Positions 43,385 to 55,148 of a stretch of 64,000 nt of DNA are shown piece after piece (the stretch's first letter is position 1; every line of letters starts with the position of its first letter). The DNA comes from Protula sp. h YS-2021. Its lineage: Eukaryota > Annelida > Polychaeta > Sabellida > Serpulidae. Under the pieces are notes generated by a model, which saw only the letters and a list, made by a program, of their open reading frames with translations, did not search any database and was not told where the DNA came from. The position numbers and the translations under genes are program-made. Location: the NCBI GenBank assembly GCA_949752745.1, contig OX457025.1, positions 95,297,804 through 95,361,803 on the forward strand, written 5' to 3'.

Positions 43385-44566
43385 AGCCGCCGTATTCATG
43401 AAAGTTAAACCAGTGGGTTAACCCATAACTTGATCCAAAAAGTTAACTTCGCGGTTTTAACCAAGTTTAAACCATTAGGTTAAGTTATGTTATATTCAAG
43501 AAAGTTAAACCAGTGGGTTAAACCAAAAAGTTAACCCTGCTTGTGATGTGGGTTAAACCAGGATTAAGTTCCTGAGAAATGTCTGAGTCATTTTATTTGT
43601 GTTCCTCCTCCTTTTTCCTGTCTAGGAGGGGGAAGTGGAATGAAGTACAGCTGTGTTTGAAATTGACTTGTAATCCCAAATACCAAGTTTGCAGACTAAA
43701 TCATGGAGAAAGCATTGACGAGTACAGGATTTTGCAGAGTGAGGCGAGGCATAGGCCCGTATTATATATGAAAACTACACTATATTTACCAGTGGCAGAT
43801 CCAAGGAAGAGGGAGGGGGCGTTTATGGGTTGTGATGCCGTCACCTCTAGATTAAAAAAATGACTGTAAAACTTCGGGTGCTACTATGGGTATACCCCTC
43901 TCTCTTTCCCCTATTCTCTCTCTCTCCCTCTCTTTCAGCTTCTATCCCCGCCGGGTTTCAATCCTTATGCACATGTTGAGTATCCAAGTACATTCAAGCA
44001 ACGGCTACGATGATAGTTCACTACGAAATCACCTCTTTTTTGTCTTTTTTTTTTTTTTGCTTGTTTTTTTTTATTAATTAGCCAGTCATTGCATTCATTT
44101 CGCTTTAAATATCTGTTTTGCGATTATGGCGACAGTTTTCTACGAAACAACTTTAATTTACGTACGTCATTTAGACGTTCACTGGGGGTAATTTCGCATG
44201 TTTTTTGCAAATATGTTATTCTGCGAAGTCATAACATTGTCCACTTGCATCACCCCCGGTCCAAGTCTAGGCAACCCAATCTTAAACGGTTTTTCGAAAT
44301 GAAAATAAATAAAACACAATTGCTTTTTCCCTTTCCAGTGAGTGCCAGTCTCATGGAAAATCCCTGGGAACTCCCTGTATTCTATCCCAATAATGATGAC
44401 GTATTTGGGTTAACTGCGGTTTAACTTTAAACTATTGGTTTAGTTAAACCACGGTTAAACTTCTTTTGTGAATATGGTTTAAACCATTGGTTTAGTTAAA
44501 TCCAATTTTTTTTGGTTAAACCCAATAAGTTAAACCAAAGAGTTAACTTTCATGAATACGGCGGCT
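43385..44566. mobile_element. Non-autonomous inverted-repeat element of 1.18 kb
   Basis: Ends are inverted repeats: AGCCGCCGTATTCATGAAAG at 43,385 and its exact complement ending at 44,566. Subterminal GGTTTAA/TTAAACC motifs are dense at both ends (43,400-43,570 and 44,410-44,545). There is no transposase. The terminal style recalls Harbinger-type MITEs, but I cannot see a clean target duplication. Confidence 0.7.
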
Positions 44567-44889
44567 GGCTGTTTATTGCTTTTTGTCTCTTTTTTTTGGT
44601 CTCGGAGGTTTCCAGAAAACTCCTAAGCTATTTGCCGTAGGACCATGAAATTTAGCACACAGATAGAGGGTGGTGAGATGTAGTGAAATCTGCATTTTTT
44701 TCTTGACCTTCAAGGGCAAGGTTAAATTGAGGTCAAGGTAATTCCTTCTACAGAATTTGTAGTAGAAAGACGGCATTTGACATAGACATAGAGGGTAATC
44801 AGTTGTCGTAAAATCCGCAAAACTTTTTGAGCGGCGTGTGGGATGGAGGTTAGCGATAGACTTGACGCTTAGGATGGCTTACGCTTCCA

Positions 44890-45620
44890 CTTGGCTTTCA
44901 CATTTGTCTCTGCTATTTTAGCCGTCTGCTGTAGTTCTGTAGCATCTACAAAAAGGATGACTGACGCACTAGAAATGATGGGTAACTGGAAAGTTTCCAG
45001 AGACAGGGAGAGTACTGTGGGGTTATGCTTACTTGCTTCGTTGCCGTGGCGAAAACTTGACTCAGATGCCTTATGGATAACTACTACCCGTTCACACGGG
45101 GATTGGAGCTCTTAGCGTCGATTCGGATAACAGCTTGGGTGATGCCCATGCGATACTAAAGCCTGACCTCTCCTCTTCCTCTCGGATTTCTAGTTCTGTC
45201 ATAATCTTGGAAAAAAATATCGGCTTAGTTTTATGGGTCTCTTTCTGGGACGACTGCTGCATCTGATTCGCCCGCTTCTATCCACATGTTTTGGTATCAC
45301 CATCTGGTCTAGGATAACCAAGTTTGCTTTTCTCGTGGTATCCTCCACAAACGCCTTTGCAATCAAAGAAGATTCCTAACGGATATTCTTTGTTGCAATG
45401 AAAGAAGTGGTGGAGGCGATAGTTTTAAATGTGTCTCTTCCACGCTCTTGGCCCTGTTGTGATAGATAGCTTTCCAGTATCTGCGAGTTAAATGAACACT
45501 CCAAGCAAGTTTGAGTAAAAAACTATCCCTCTTGCAGCAATCACGCACCGATTGGGGGTTGAGCGAGGTGACAAGTTGTAGTTCTGTAGTTCTGTAAGCG
45601 GTGACCTCAGACCAGCTCTG
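44890..45620 (-). pseudogene. Old, diverged DIRS-type gag relic
   Basis: On the minus strand, 45,320-45,390 can be read as a segment close to FVEDTTRKANLVILD, matching FIQDTMKKASSVILD of copy 1 gag. The frame 45,548-45,363 contains HLTRRYWKAIYHNRAK, matching HLTPEDWKALLRNRAK. The order is the same as in 54,750-55,150. Divergence is far greater than among copies 0-3, so this is an older insertion or another lineage. No other parts of the element are recognised nearby. Confidence 0.6.
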
Positions 45621-47376
45621 TCACGTCTGAAACTTATGCAGAGAAGCGATCACAAAATAACAAGTGCTTCAAATAAACACACACTTGAAATTACGTTATT
45701 GCACATATTGCACCATTTAAACCATGTGAAATTGCATTTAGAGACAAGTTAAAGCATTTTCAACGAAAATCTCAGATTTTAGGCGTGATTTTTCCTTTAC
45801 TGCTCTTCTCTCGTCTTGCATGGGATGTGACGAGCATGAAGCGTCAGACCCTAGTCTATAGCAACCAAAGCCCGAAGGCAGCGGAAGTGTCTTGAATGGT
45901 TCGAAAACAGTCCAAAGAAGATCTTATTACAGGGATGGGGAAACAAATCTCAAGCTCTAGAATCCCCTAAAAGAATAATTTTCTCGACCAATGTTGAGCG
46001 TGCTCTTACAGTACTGATCAAGTCTTGAGTGCTTACGCTTTTTTTCAAAAAAAAAAAAACGGCAGGAAATGGTAACAACAGCTTAAAGTAATAGAAGACC
46101 AAACAAATCCTAGGCAGCGCGTAGTGTGAGTTGATCCTCGATCCTGTAGCTTCTCGTACAGAGAAAGAGGTAAATTTCATGGAACTATCGACATGCCAGT
46201 GACATCAACCAGGCAGGATAAAAAAAACAATTCTTTCGAAGCGCATTTATCCAAGTCCATTTACTCTGCATTGAATTAGTCCTTGATTAGTTAAGAAAAC
46301 CAAAATAAAATGCAAATTCGCACTTGACAACTAGTTTCTCAAAGAAAAACTTGTGGAATACACAGAATAGTGTTTTTTTGGTAAAACAGAATGCTGGTTT
46401 GCTGGGTGGATGGCGTGACGGGTCTATTCGAACTGCCAAATTTTATTTTTATTATGAGGAAAATATTTGACGTCAGTTTTTCTGCATGCAATGAATTAGC
46501 ACATTGGTGATATATATATAGATCTAAAACCAGTCAGAGGGAGACCATGTCTTTAATATAGCACTTAGGGAGACCATTTGTATATTTTTACCTTTGAGTT
46601 TAGAAAGAAAAAAATTACCAAAAAATGTTCCTATACGTTGTAGATAATGGGTGTGATTTTTTCTTCTTGTCATATTAAGTAGCAAAAAATAAACAAAAAA
46701 GTTGGTCTACGTATTTTTTCTAGATTTTCCTTGGCATTTTAGGCCACCTGGCTAAAACCACGGAATTTCCCGGGTCTCCGTAAGTGTGTGGTTTACTGCT
46801 CTGTATATTTGGTCTCCCAAAGTAGCATATTTTGCTACTAGTTGGGTGTTTTTGAAGATTTATTTTAAACCTATGTTGATTATTATTGTTATTTGTTATG
46901 TATATGCATTGTGTATAAGTTATACGCATGTACGACAGCCTTGAGAGATAACACTATGCACATATTACCAATTAATGTGCCATTTAGTTCTACTTAGCAT
47001 GCAAATATGTGCAAGATGCTTCATGTTTCTGGTTAAAATATTGTTACGTGACATTTAAACTCTGTAACATTACTTAGGAAAGAAAAGAATTGAAGTAGTA
47101 ATTAATGATAAACAAAATGTCTCTTCATGTTGTATATATGGTCGCCTTAAGTCGGTTTATACACCCAGAAATATACAACCAGCAATAAAGAAACCATATA
47201 TTTTTCATGAATATGTGCAAGATTTTTATATTATTAAGACAAAAAAGTGCTAAATGTTATTTTAAATTCCTTAGAAATCATTTTGGTAGGCAAAAAAAAA
47301 GAGTAATGAATATAAAAAATGGCCTTTGAAGTGTTTTGTATAAGTGTGAAGCATAGTCCCCTTAAGTCGGTTTACA

Positions 47377-47379
<3 letters not shown>
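45621..47379. other. AT-rich DNA without recognised genes
   Basis: Contains repeated GGGAGACCA motifs (46,540-46,576) and CTTAAGTCGGTTTAYACACC motifs (47,147 and 47,360). No coding evidence. Confidence 0.4.

Positions 47380-47409
<30 letters not shown>
47380..47409. repeat. (AT)n microsatellite
   Basis: A perfect run of about 30 bp. Confidence 0.98.
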
Positions 47410-47413
<4 letters not shown>

Positions 47414-47932
47414 AGGGATAAGTTTCATTACGTCATAATGTTTATTACGTCATAATGCATCTTGCTCTCAAGTGTTCGTTTCTTTGAAAAAATGCCTGTT
47501 TACAGTGCTAAATTATCCTTTTCTTCAATTTCGTGCTAAACCATGTATAAGCATGTTGAGCAGTTAAGGAAAAAAATACTGGTTGCTATAATATTTTTAA
47601 ATACATAATAACTGCCATTCTTAAATAAAAATGGCAGTTTTCCCCGGTCTCCTTAAAGCTGATTTTTTGGCACTAATGTTTATACAAGGTATAAAGTTTA
47701 GGATCAAATTGAAAGCTTGTTATCAAGTTTCAACACACAAATTTAATTTTAAACCAAAGTATGTTATATTTGCTATGCCATAAAATCATTCGTTTTTTGT
47801 TTGCTGAGTAGTTTCGTAACGTTTAAACACGCTAAGAACTAAGGAGACCTACTTTTGGTCTCCCTAAATTTTTGGTCTCCCTAATACTGGTTTTTTAGCA
47901 AAAATGGTCCCCGTATTGCTGGAGGTACAGTT

Positions 47933-48076
<144 letters not shown>

Positions 48077-48077
48077 A

Positions 48078-48423
48078 TGTAGAAATAACACAACACATTG
48101 AATTGTTGAGGGCAACTGAGATCTATTTGTATTTGTGCACTTGTATGTGAACTTCTTTAAACAAGTATATAAAAAAGCAACCGCACACTCCAGTTATTGG
48201 AATTATATTTGTTTAGGCAACAAGGACGGCCTGCATTCGGTGGAGCTAGGCTTGGTCAATTATGTTGCAGAATGGATTCCGCTTTCCTCCTACCATCATC
48301 TTGAACAAGGCAATGTGAGTATTTTTATACTTTGGATTTCGAAAGTCAACCATATTTGGTAGAGATAAGTTTTAGTAGGTGTTGCTGGTCTACTTGTCTG
48401 TAAATACGCTTGCATGGAAAATT
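48078..48423. other. Spacer left of the DIRS array
   Basis: No recognisable gene. The DIRS terminal module starts at 48,424. Confidence 0.4.
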
Positions 48424-48769
48424 AACGTTTTATTTCGTAAAACGAGCTTTTACGAGTAAAAGCGCAATTCACGTTCTCCACTTTTAATGGGTTCCCTTCC
48501 AGTAATATTTACCACGCAATATAAAAAGAACTTTTTGAGGTACCGTTCAAGATCACTTAACCCTTCCATCCATCCTTCGACCAATCAGAATTCCCGAGAC
48601 GTCGTCTGCTAGTCTCGTAGAAACGACATTCCCTTTTTAGCCCTAAACGGCGGTAAAACACGCCCAGGCTAGTTGGGGAAGGATGGGATGGGTTAAAATC
48701 AAGTTTAAAAGCGGAGAACACGAATTGCGCTTTTACTCGTAAAAGCTTGTTTTACGAAATAAAACGTTA
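48424..48769. repeat. Foldback terminal module of DIRS copy 1
   Basis: The outer arm AACGTTTTATTTCGTAAAAC (48,424) and the inner arm ending TTACGAAATAAAACGTTA (48,769) are inverted copies of about 65 bp. Between them is the sequence shared with the copy 0 terminus. Copy 3 has the same module at 60,463-60,795. Confidence 0.75.
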
Positions 48770-49984
48770 GTTTTACTTCGCAAAAGCTTTGAATTCGCTT
48801 ATCTCCACTTTTAATGGGACTTGAGTCCGGAGCAGGGGAGCTTGCCATTCTTGAACTGCCCAAAAAGGTCGCGAATTACACTATTGCTTGCAAAAGCTCG
48901 TTGTATAAAAGAGGAGTGCTGGTCACTAGAAGCAGTAGAAGAAATAAAACTTGTCAGTTAAGTTTCAATTCTTTTAATGATTTTCTAAATAAAGTCCGGA
49001 GGCGTATCATTCCGGTCTTTTAACATAAGGTAAAATCAAAAACAAAGTAAAATATCACAGCAACTGTCAGTAGAGATGAGAAAGGCTTCCAACCATGCAA
49101 TCATCTTTTGAGAACTATCACCATCTCCCTCCAACCGCCCACCGGATGGATCAATACCTCAAGTTCTCACTATTCACTTGCTATGTATTGATGAACAATT
49201 AAGTTTATTTAGCAACACTACAATACGATCGTAAATCCATAGGATTTACGCAAATAAACTCTTTGACACTTCGAGTAACGCGACTGAAGTGCCTTACAAG
49301 ACATGCTATTCATACTTTAAAAAAGACAGACATCGTTGTCTAACTTTTCTTTCTCCCAAATTTTTCTAATTTACCACGTTTATTGGAAAGAAACTTGTAA
49401 AGAGTGACTAGATAGTTCTAAAACTACTGTAAATCGTCATAAAATGAAAAACACAAATTTTTAGCTAATTTGTGACTGTTTCTCTATATGGGGCCGTTAT
49501 GGTCCCATAAGCCCATAATGACACTATGGTCCCTTATACCATGGGCAATAGGCCTGTCTTTCGGTCTTCTGGACACAACGGGTGTACAGTCACTGCGGTA
49601 CGTTTGGGACCGACACGGTCCCCCTTTCTTTCTGAAAGACTTGAAGAAAGGAGTTCAAAACTTCAAACGCGAGTAGCCGTAAGACCGAAGACTGGGCTGT
49701 ACTCATTACACATACGATCATGAACACTTCGGAGTATATAGAATGCTTAATTAAAAATAATCGTCAAGCGTTTGCCCGTAGCTTAATATAAGCACGGAGC
49801 CGAAATGGTCCGAAGGACCTTAGCGAAAACGAAATGTCCAGAGTAAGAAGGAGAGTCCTTCTTGCAGGTTGTTACTTTCGTGGCTTGTTGTTGTTGTTAC
49901 TGTTCCCGTTACGGTTCTTGGAGAAGTTACCCTTCTGCTTGCCCTTGTTCTTGAACTTGGGGTGCAGGTCTTCAACAGAAACCA
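48770..49984 (-). other. 3' non-coding region of DIRS copy 1
   Basis: Colinear with 60,796-62,021 of copy 3 and, inverted, with 59,200-60,120 of copy 2. A CGTAAATCCATAGGATTTACG palindrome lies at 49,230-49,250. Multiple GGTCCCATAA / GGACCG motifs lie at 49,490-49,620. Confidence 0.7.
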
Positions 49985-51100
49985 TCAGACCGTAATGGTC
50001 GTTTCTGAAGCCACGAAAGGTCCCAATGAATATAAACCAGACAACTCATCTTGTGAAAGGTCTTTCAGATAGTATTTAACAAAAGAGTTGGGGGAAACCC
50101 AGCAACCTGTTTTTAATATATCTGAAAGAGACACATTACGTACAGCCCTGAGGAAATTAGCTACTTGCCTTACCTGATGGGCTTTGACGTTCAGTTTCCC
50201 TGACGGGTTCGGGTCAATTTGTGCCTCGTCATAGGCTGCCAAAATGACCTTTTTAATATAATTTAAGATCGGCTGTTTCGAAAGATCTTTGTTAAATTTC
50301 GACATAAAAGAAATGATGTGTGCCTTCTGTAGGCCTCTGACATTCCTAAATACAGACGCATAGCCTTGACGAGACACAAAGAGATCAAGCAATCGGTCTC
50401 GGGGTCGTCTGGTAGTGACGGGAGGGAAATGTGATAGAACGTTCCCATCCCTTGGGTCATAATGTGGGTCTTTCCCATGAACTTTGGGGACTAGGGTGAC
50501 CTTCTCCCACGTACCCTTATCTTTATTTACCTTTCTGTCTAGGGCATGAATTTCGCTTCTTCTTTTGCCCGAAGCCACCGCCAATAAAAACGTGAATCTT
50601 AATGTTGCATTCTTTGCTGAAATCACGTCTTTACTAAAAAATGTCTGAGCGTTGAAGATACCGTAAGAATAAAGATAAATCCCATTGCGCTATGTTGGAT
50701 GGGCAGGGTGGGGAATTTAATTTAAAATGTCTTACTAGTTGTGAGAGGGATGCATCTTTGCCCGGGTCGTAGCCTGTGGATGCTTTGAGCCTTGACCCTA
50801 TAGCGGCCCTATAGCCCTCGATGGAAAATACCTTTAATTTTTCTTCTGTGAAAAGGTGATCGAGGAAGTCCGCTACCACTGCTGGGCTAGCCTGAAACAG
50901 ATCCAGCTTAGAAGTGCTACACCAAGCGGCAAATTTATCCCACTGAGACCTGTAAACCTTGGCCGTAGAGCCCTTGTGACTGTTTACTATTTTCTCCCTC
51001 ACCTGTTTAGAGAAGCCCTTGTTCTTCAAAAAGGACTGGTCAGACACCAAAGGTGGAGGTTCAGTAAGCAATGAAGTAGAAGGGCGAACCATGGGGCTTC
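49985..51100 (-). pseudogene. YR: DIRS tyrosine recombinase, copy 1 (one frame change)
   Basis: Would integrate the circular cDNA. The N-terminal SAM-like core-binding part (VYRSQWDKFAAWC...VADFLDHLF) lies at 50,640-51,030. The catalytic part follows a one-base change near 50,635 in an A-run. Box I Arg is in ASGKRRSEIHAL, the H-x-x-R is in VKAHQVRQVA, and the nucleophile Tyr is in NSFVKYYLKDL. All catalytic landmarks are present. The start is unclear because no ATG precedes the N-terminal segment in this frame. Copy 3 (62,022-63,082) is the close relative used for comparison. Confidence 0.92.
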
Positions 51101-52833
51101 CGGTGCCCACGGAGCAATGAGCAATAGAAACGGTGGTTTCAACTCGATATCTATCTGTAGGACTTGCCCTAAGATTGCTTGCGGGAAAAAGGCATACAGG
51201 ACTTCGTCCCGTGGCCGCTGACAGTTGAGGGCGTCCACTGCCCAGGCTGTTGGGTCCGGGCAAGGGGACACGTACCGGGGAAGTTGGGTGGTCATAGCGT
51301 TTGCAAACAGATCCAGAGTCGGGGTACCTCATGGAGACTGATGTGTCACCCATTGAAACGACCGAGGGGACAGGCACCATTCGGTGCTGATAACTTGACC
51401 CTGTCTGGAAGCTAAGTCCGCTAAGACATTTAGTTTCCCGGCCAGGTGACGGGCTGAAACGGTCACCTGCTCCTCCCGGCACCTTGTGAGGATCTGAAAT
51501 GCTAACTTGGAAAGGGACCGTGATTTGGTTCCCCTTGTTTGTTGAGGTACGCTATGGCTGTGGAATTGTCTAAGCGAAATAAGACTGCCTTGCCTCTGAG
51601 CTCGGTGGACAGTTTGGTCAGGGAAATCCAGACTACCCGTAGCTCCAGCCTATTTATGTGATAGGTCTGAAGTGAGGGTGGCCACTTGCCCTTCCATACC
51701 TGACCGTTCCAATAAATTCCCCACCCTGAATGGGATGCATCCGTCTGAATCTCTCTCTCTCTCTCTCTCTCTCTGGGGTGGGGGGCTGAAATGGCATTCC
51801 TTCGGACATCATTTGTACATCGCACCACCACTATAGGGCGTTTAGGGTTACCTGTGAAATTTGCATCTTTGCTGAGGCTGAACGACCCTGGTGCAATGCC
51901 CATCTCACCTGGCTTTGGAATGGTCTGTAATGGAGACGGCCCAGGGGGACTGTCTTCTCTGTAGCCACTTACAGGCCAAGAAGGGATTCCATGGCCTGTA
52001 GTCTCACCTTTTTCCCTGGGTAGATATCTGCTATGGCTTCCGCAATTCTCTGGCGGCGTTCTGGCGTAGGGAACGCCCTTGCTAATGCCAGATCCCAGAA
52101 TTCCCCTAGAAAGGTAATGGACTGTTTGGGGGTTAGTTCGGATTTGGCCTCTAGTGCCTTGCGAACTAAAGACATCGTCTGGTTCTCGGTTACCTGTCTG
52201 TCTTGATTCGCCAGGAACCAATCGTCTAGATACTGAAAGACTAACATCCCCTCTAGACGTGCCCATGTTTTCAGTACCTTCATGACCTTGGAGAAAATGT
52301 ACGGGGCCGTAGCAAGACCGAAGGGAAGTGCCGGAAACCAAAAACGTCTTTCCCCTACTTGGAAGGCTAGGAACTTTCTTGCAGAGCGGTGGAGGGGGAT
52401 ATGGAGCAAAGCATCGGAGAGATCTATGGAGGTACCCCACATCCCTTCCCGCAATGACCCTTTTATCACCTGGGCCGTGCCCATCTGAAAGGTGACCACT
52501 CGGAGAAAACCGTTTATGGGGGAGAGGTCGATTACTAACCTCCACCCTCCGGATTTCTTGGGAACCAGAAAATCCCTGTTGAAAAAGCCCATTTGATTTT
52601 CGGGCATTTCCTCGATCGCCTGTTTTTGCGACGAGCTCGATAACATTTCCTGAAGAGCTAAGCCCTTTTCTGACCCCTTGGAGTAAGAGGTGACTAGTTG
52701 CTTTGGCGCATGGGCGGTTAGGGGAATAGGGCACCTGAGCCCGTTTCGGTCTCGTTTGAAAGGTAGGGAGTAACCTCTCTTTAGCCAACGTACTACCCTT
52801 CAAGACACCACCATCTCTGCCCATTGCTGCCAA
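51026..52833 (-). pseudogene. RT: DIRS reverse transcriptase / RNase H, copy 1
   Basis: RT segment 52,646-51,969 shows SGGWRLVIDLSPIN, motif A SIDLSDALLHIPL, motif B LPFGLATAPYIFSK and motif C FQYLDDW. A stop after AMESLLGL and a frame change precede the RNase H, read at 51,760-51,520: TDASHSGWG, INRLELRVVW and LFRLDNSTAIAYLNKQ give the acidic residues. A GA/CT microsatellite (51,750-51,774) sits just before it. The C-terminal tail at 51,026-51,295 (DLFANAM-type and SPCPDPTAW) is the extension usual in DIRS pol proteins. I see no methyltransferase core. Confidence 0.92.
51750..51774. repeat. (TC)n microsatellite inside RT/RNase H
   Basis: Adds an Arg-Glu run to the minus-strand frame between RT and RNase H. 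Probably expanded after the copy died. Confidence 0.95.
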
Positions 52834-53016
52834 AACTTTCCTAGTTTCCCTCCTACGGGCAAGGAGGCGTTTAAGGAAAGTAAATTTTCCAATCCTTTTA
52901 AGTTTGTTGTAGTATCGCCAGGAGACGATCGAATCTCGTGACGGTGCTTTGCTTGGTTGCTACCTGAACGACTGTGGAGACTGGCCCTCTGTTTTGCTGC
53001 CGAAGTTGGGTTTCGG

Positions 53017-55148
53017 TCACTTATCAGGGGGCTGTTGTGGTTGCGCATTCGGTTTGGCTTGTGTCTGCGCGGGCTGCTGCAGTCGCTTCCTCTTCAGTGA
53101 ACGCTTGAAGGAGGAGCGAGACATCCTGGACATGAGGGCATAATCCTGCGAAAGTGAGCGACTTTCCCGGTTCACCCTCTCTATCTCGGCGGGAGGAAAC
53201 AGTTCCCGTTCCCCCAGAATAGGGGCGTGGCGCAGTTCCCGTAAACCTTTGAAACTGGACCAACAGTGCTGGAGGCGTCTCGACGTAGGTAGACCATTGA
53301 CGTCATCAAAAAGGTGGAAAGTTTGACCACGTCTCGAGAAGATACGGCTAGGCATTCCATCAGTTAAGAAGACACATGATCACTGAGGCGAAGTTCTTCG
53401 CAAATGGACTTCAGTGCCTTAAGCGTGTGATCTTGAAACGACATAATGTTCAGGTTGTGACGAGAAGACGCCTCAATGGACTTGGCGTCTTTCTCCACTA
53501 ATGGAATGTCCGAGTCACAAGGCACTGTAGGCATCCAGACCGTGCGCTTCACGGGTTGTTCCAGTGCCTCCAGGGGAATTTGTTCATCCGCTGACCGATA
53601 TGGACCTGGTCGTACTAGGCAGTGTTTAGATAAGTGGAACCGTGAGAGTGTGCGACCCTCACCGGCATCCATCTTCTTGAATTCCTTCGCGCGGACCGTG
53701 ACAGCATGGTCAATGCCCTCGCTGGTGGCTAGTACGATGAAGGAGTCCTGTTGTGGTGGAGCAGCCTGAGATGTCATATGAATGGGCGTATCCTCTTTAT
53801 CTAAATGTGGGGAGCCACAGGAGACCTCTGCTAAGCGGGCTTTCTCTTGAATGGCATCCCTGAACGGCACGTCTTCCAGTGCGATCGTGGAAGCGGAACT
53901 CGAGAAGCTTGCATCTTCGACCGATGGGGAAAGGTCTGGTGGAGAGGAAGTTGGGATCGGGCGCCTGCCCGCTGCCGCTGGGTCGCCTTCCAAAATCTTT
54001 ACCCCTGGCGTGTGGACCGTACTTGATCCATTGCCCGTAACGGTATATGAAAACGGGACTGCACTGAGGTGCCCTCGGATTCCCCTTCTACGTCCTCAGC
54101 CTCCGACTTCTGTTCATCGGATACTGCTTCCGGGAGTTGAGATTTACACCCTGATGGAGTGTAAATCTCTCTCTCTGTTGCTTGGAATTGTGGCGAGAGG
54201 AGAAGTTTCCATTGGTCCGATTTCTTCGTCGTCTTCCAGCAACGCAGAGACTTGACACGAGGGGGGGGGGGGGCACGCCCACGGAATCCTCCTAACTGAT
54301 GGTGACCATCTCGGGAATGTCCAAGTTACAGACCAGTGGGAGGTGAGGTAAAGGCGAGCCCGACATCGCTGCCACTGACTAAATCTCCGGAGAAGGACGA
54401 GAAACCGTAGCCGATGGTTTGGGCTTCTGTTTTTTGACTAAGCAGATTCTCCTGCTTTTGTACTTGATGTTGTAAATCCAAAAGTTGCTTTTGCAGTTGC
54501 GACTGCATGGATAAGAACGCTGAGAAATCACTCCGTAGACGCTGTAGCTGAGGAAGGGGATAAATCCTCTCGCGGTAGAATGCCCAACTGGCCTGAAACC
54601 ACCGAAAGAACTGTTCCCGTATCTTTATGTGTCATAGTCACTTGTTCCACAGACGGAGACTTTAACGCCCCCTCCGGGCTGCCAATGGGTTTCACCGTGG
54701 GAGATGACGCCCATGCTTCACGGAGTAGATCCCGTTCTTTCCCTTCCGGGATATCCAATTCTGCTACAGTCTCAGAAAACGCACGTCCTTTACCCTTGGA
54801 TTTTTTATGTCTCTTAGCTGATGTAGTGGCATCCGATTCTGCACCAGTGTCAACATGTACGGAAATGGAGACCTGGTCCAGAATAACGGAGCTAGCCTTT
54901 TTCATGGTATCCTGAATGAATTCACGAGTAACAAACGAGGCTGAAGAGAGGAATTTGCGCTTATCCCTCCTGCGTTCGTTCTTGGCCCTATTCCGTAACA
55001 GGGCTTTCCAATCCTCTGGGGTGAGATGTAAGCACTCGCCGCCCGGGCTGTCTTGCTCGCACAGAGGTATTCCGTTCTTCCGTCTGCAGCGATCGCAGAT
55101 GGAGTGAGTGTTACACGAAGTTGGAGGATGAATACACTGAGACTGCAA
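53017..55148 (-). pseudogene. gag: DIRS gag-like ORF, copy 1 (broken)
   Basis: The N-terminal frame 55,148-54,528 begins MQSQCIHPPTSCNTHSICDR, with a Cys/His cluster (C..C...C..C...C) that is probably a zinc-binding motif, then CLHLTPEDWKALLRNRAK and FIQDTMKKASSVILD. 54,508-54,326 gives a Gln/Leu coiled coil (QSQLQKQLLDLQHQVQKQ). 53,993-53,364 is an acidic Ser/Pro segment, then LAEVSCGSPHLDKED. 53,355-53,017 ends in the basic Lys/Arg/Gln tail. Frame changes separate these. Copy 2 (56,634-58,541) preserves the same order. It is the probable nucleoprotein of the element. Confidence 0.85.

Noticed and set aside
44891..45115. Host gene exon near 44,891-45,115
   Set aside because: No recognisable domain and no splice structure. 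It borders a DIRS gag relic on the other strand.
48814..49023. Similar 70-aa frames at 48,814-49,023 and 60,840-61,055
   Set aside because: They lie in the DIRS 3' non-coding region. The similarity is explained by the copies being homologous DNA. Changes look neutral and no domain is visible.
51026..51500. Methyltransferase domain in the DIRS pol tail
   Set aside because: The tail aligns with the usual DIRS pol extension, but I could not find methyltransferase motifs.
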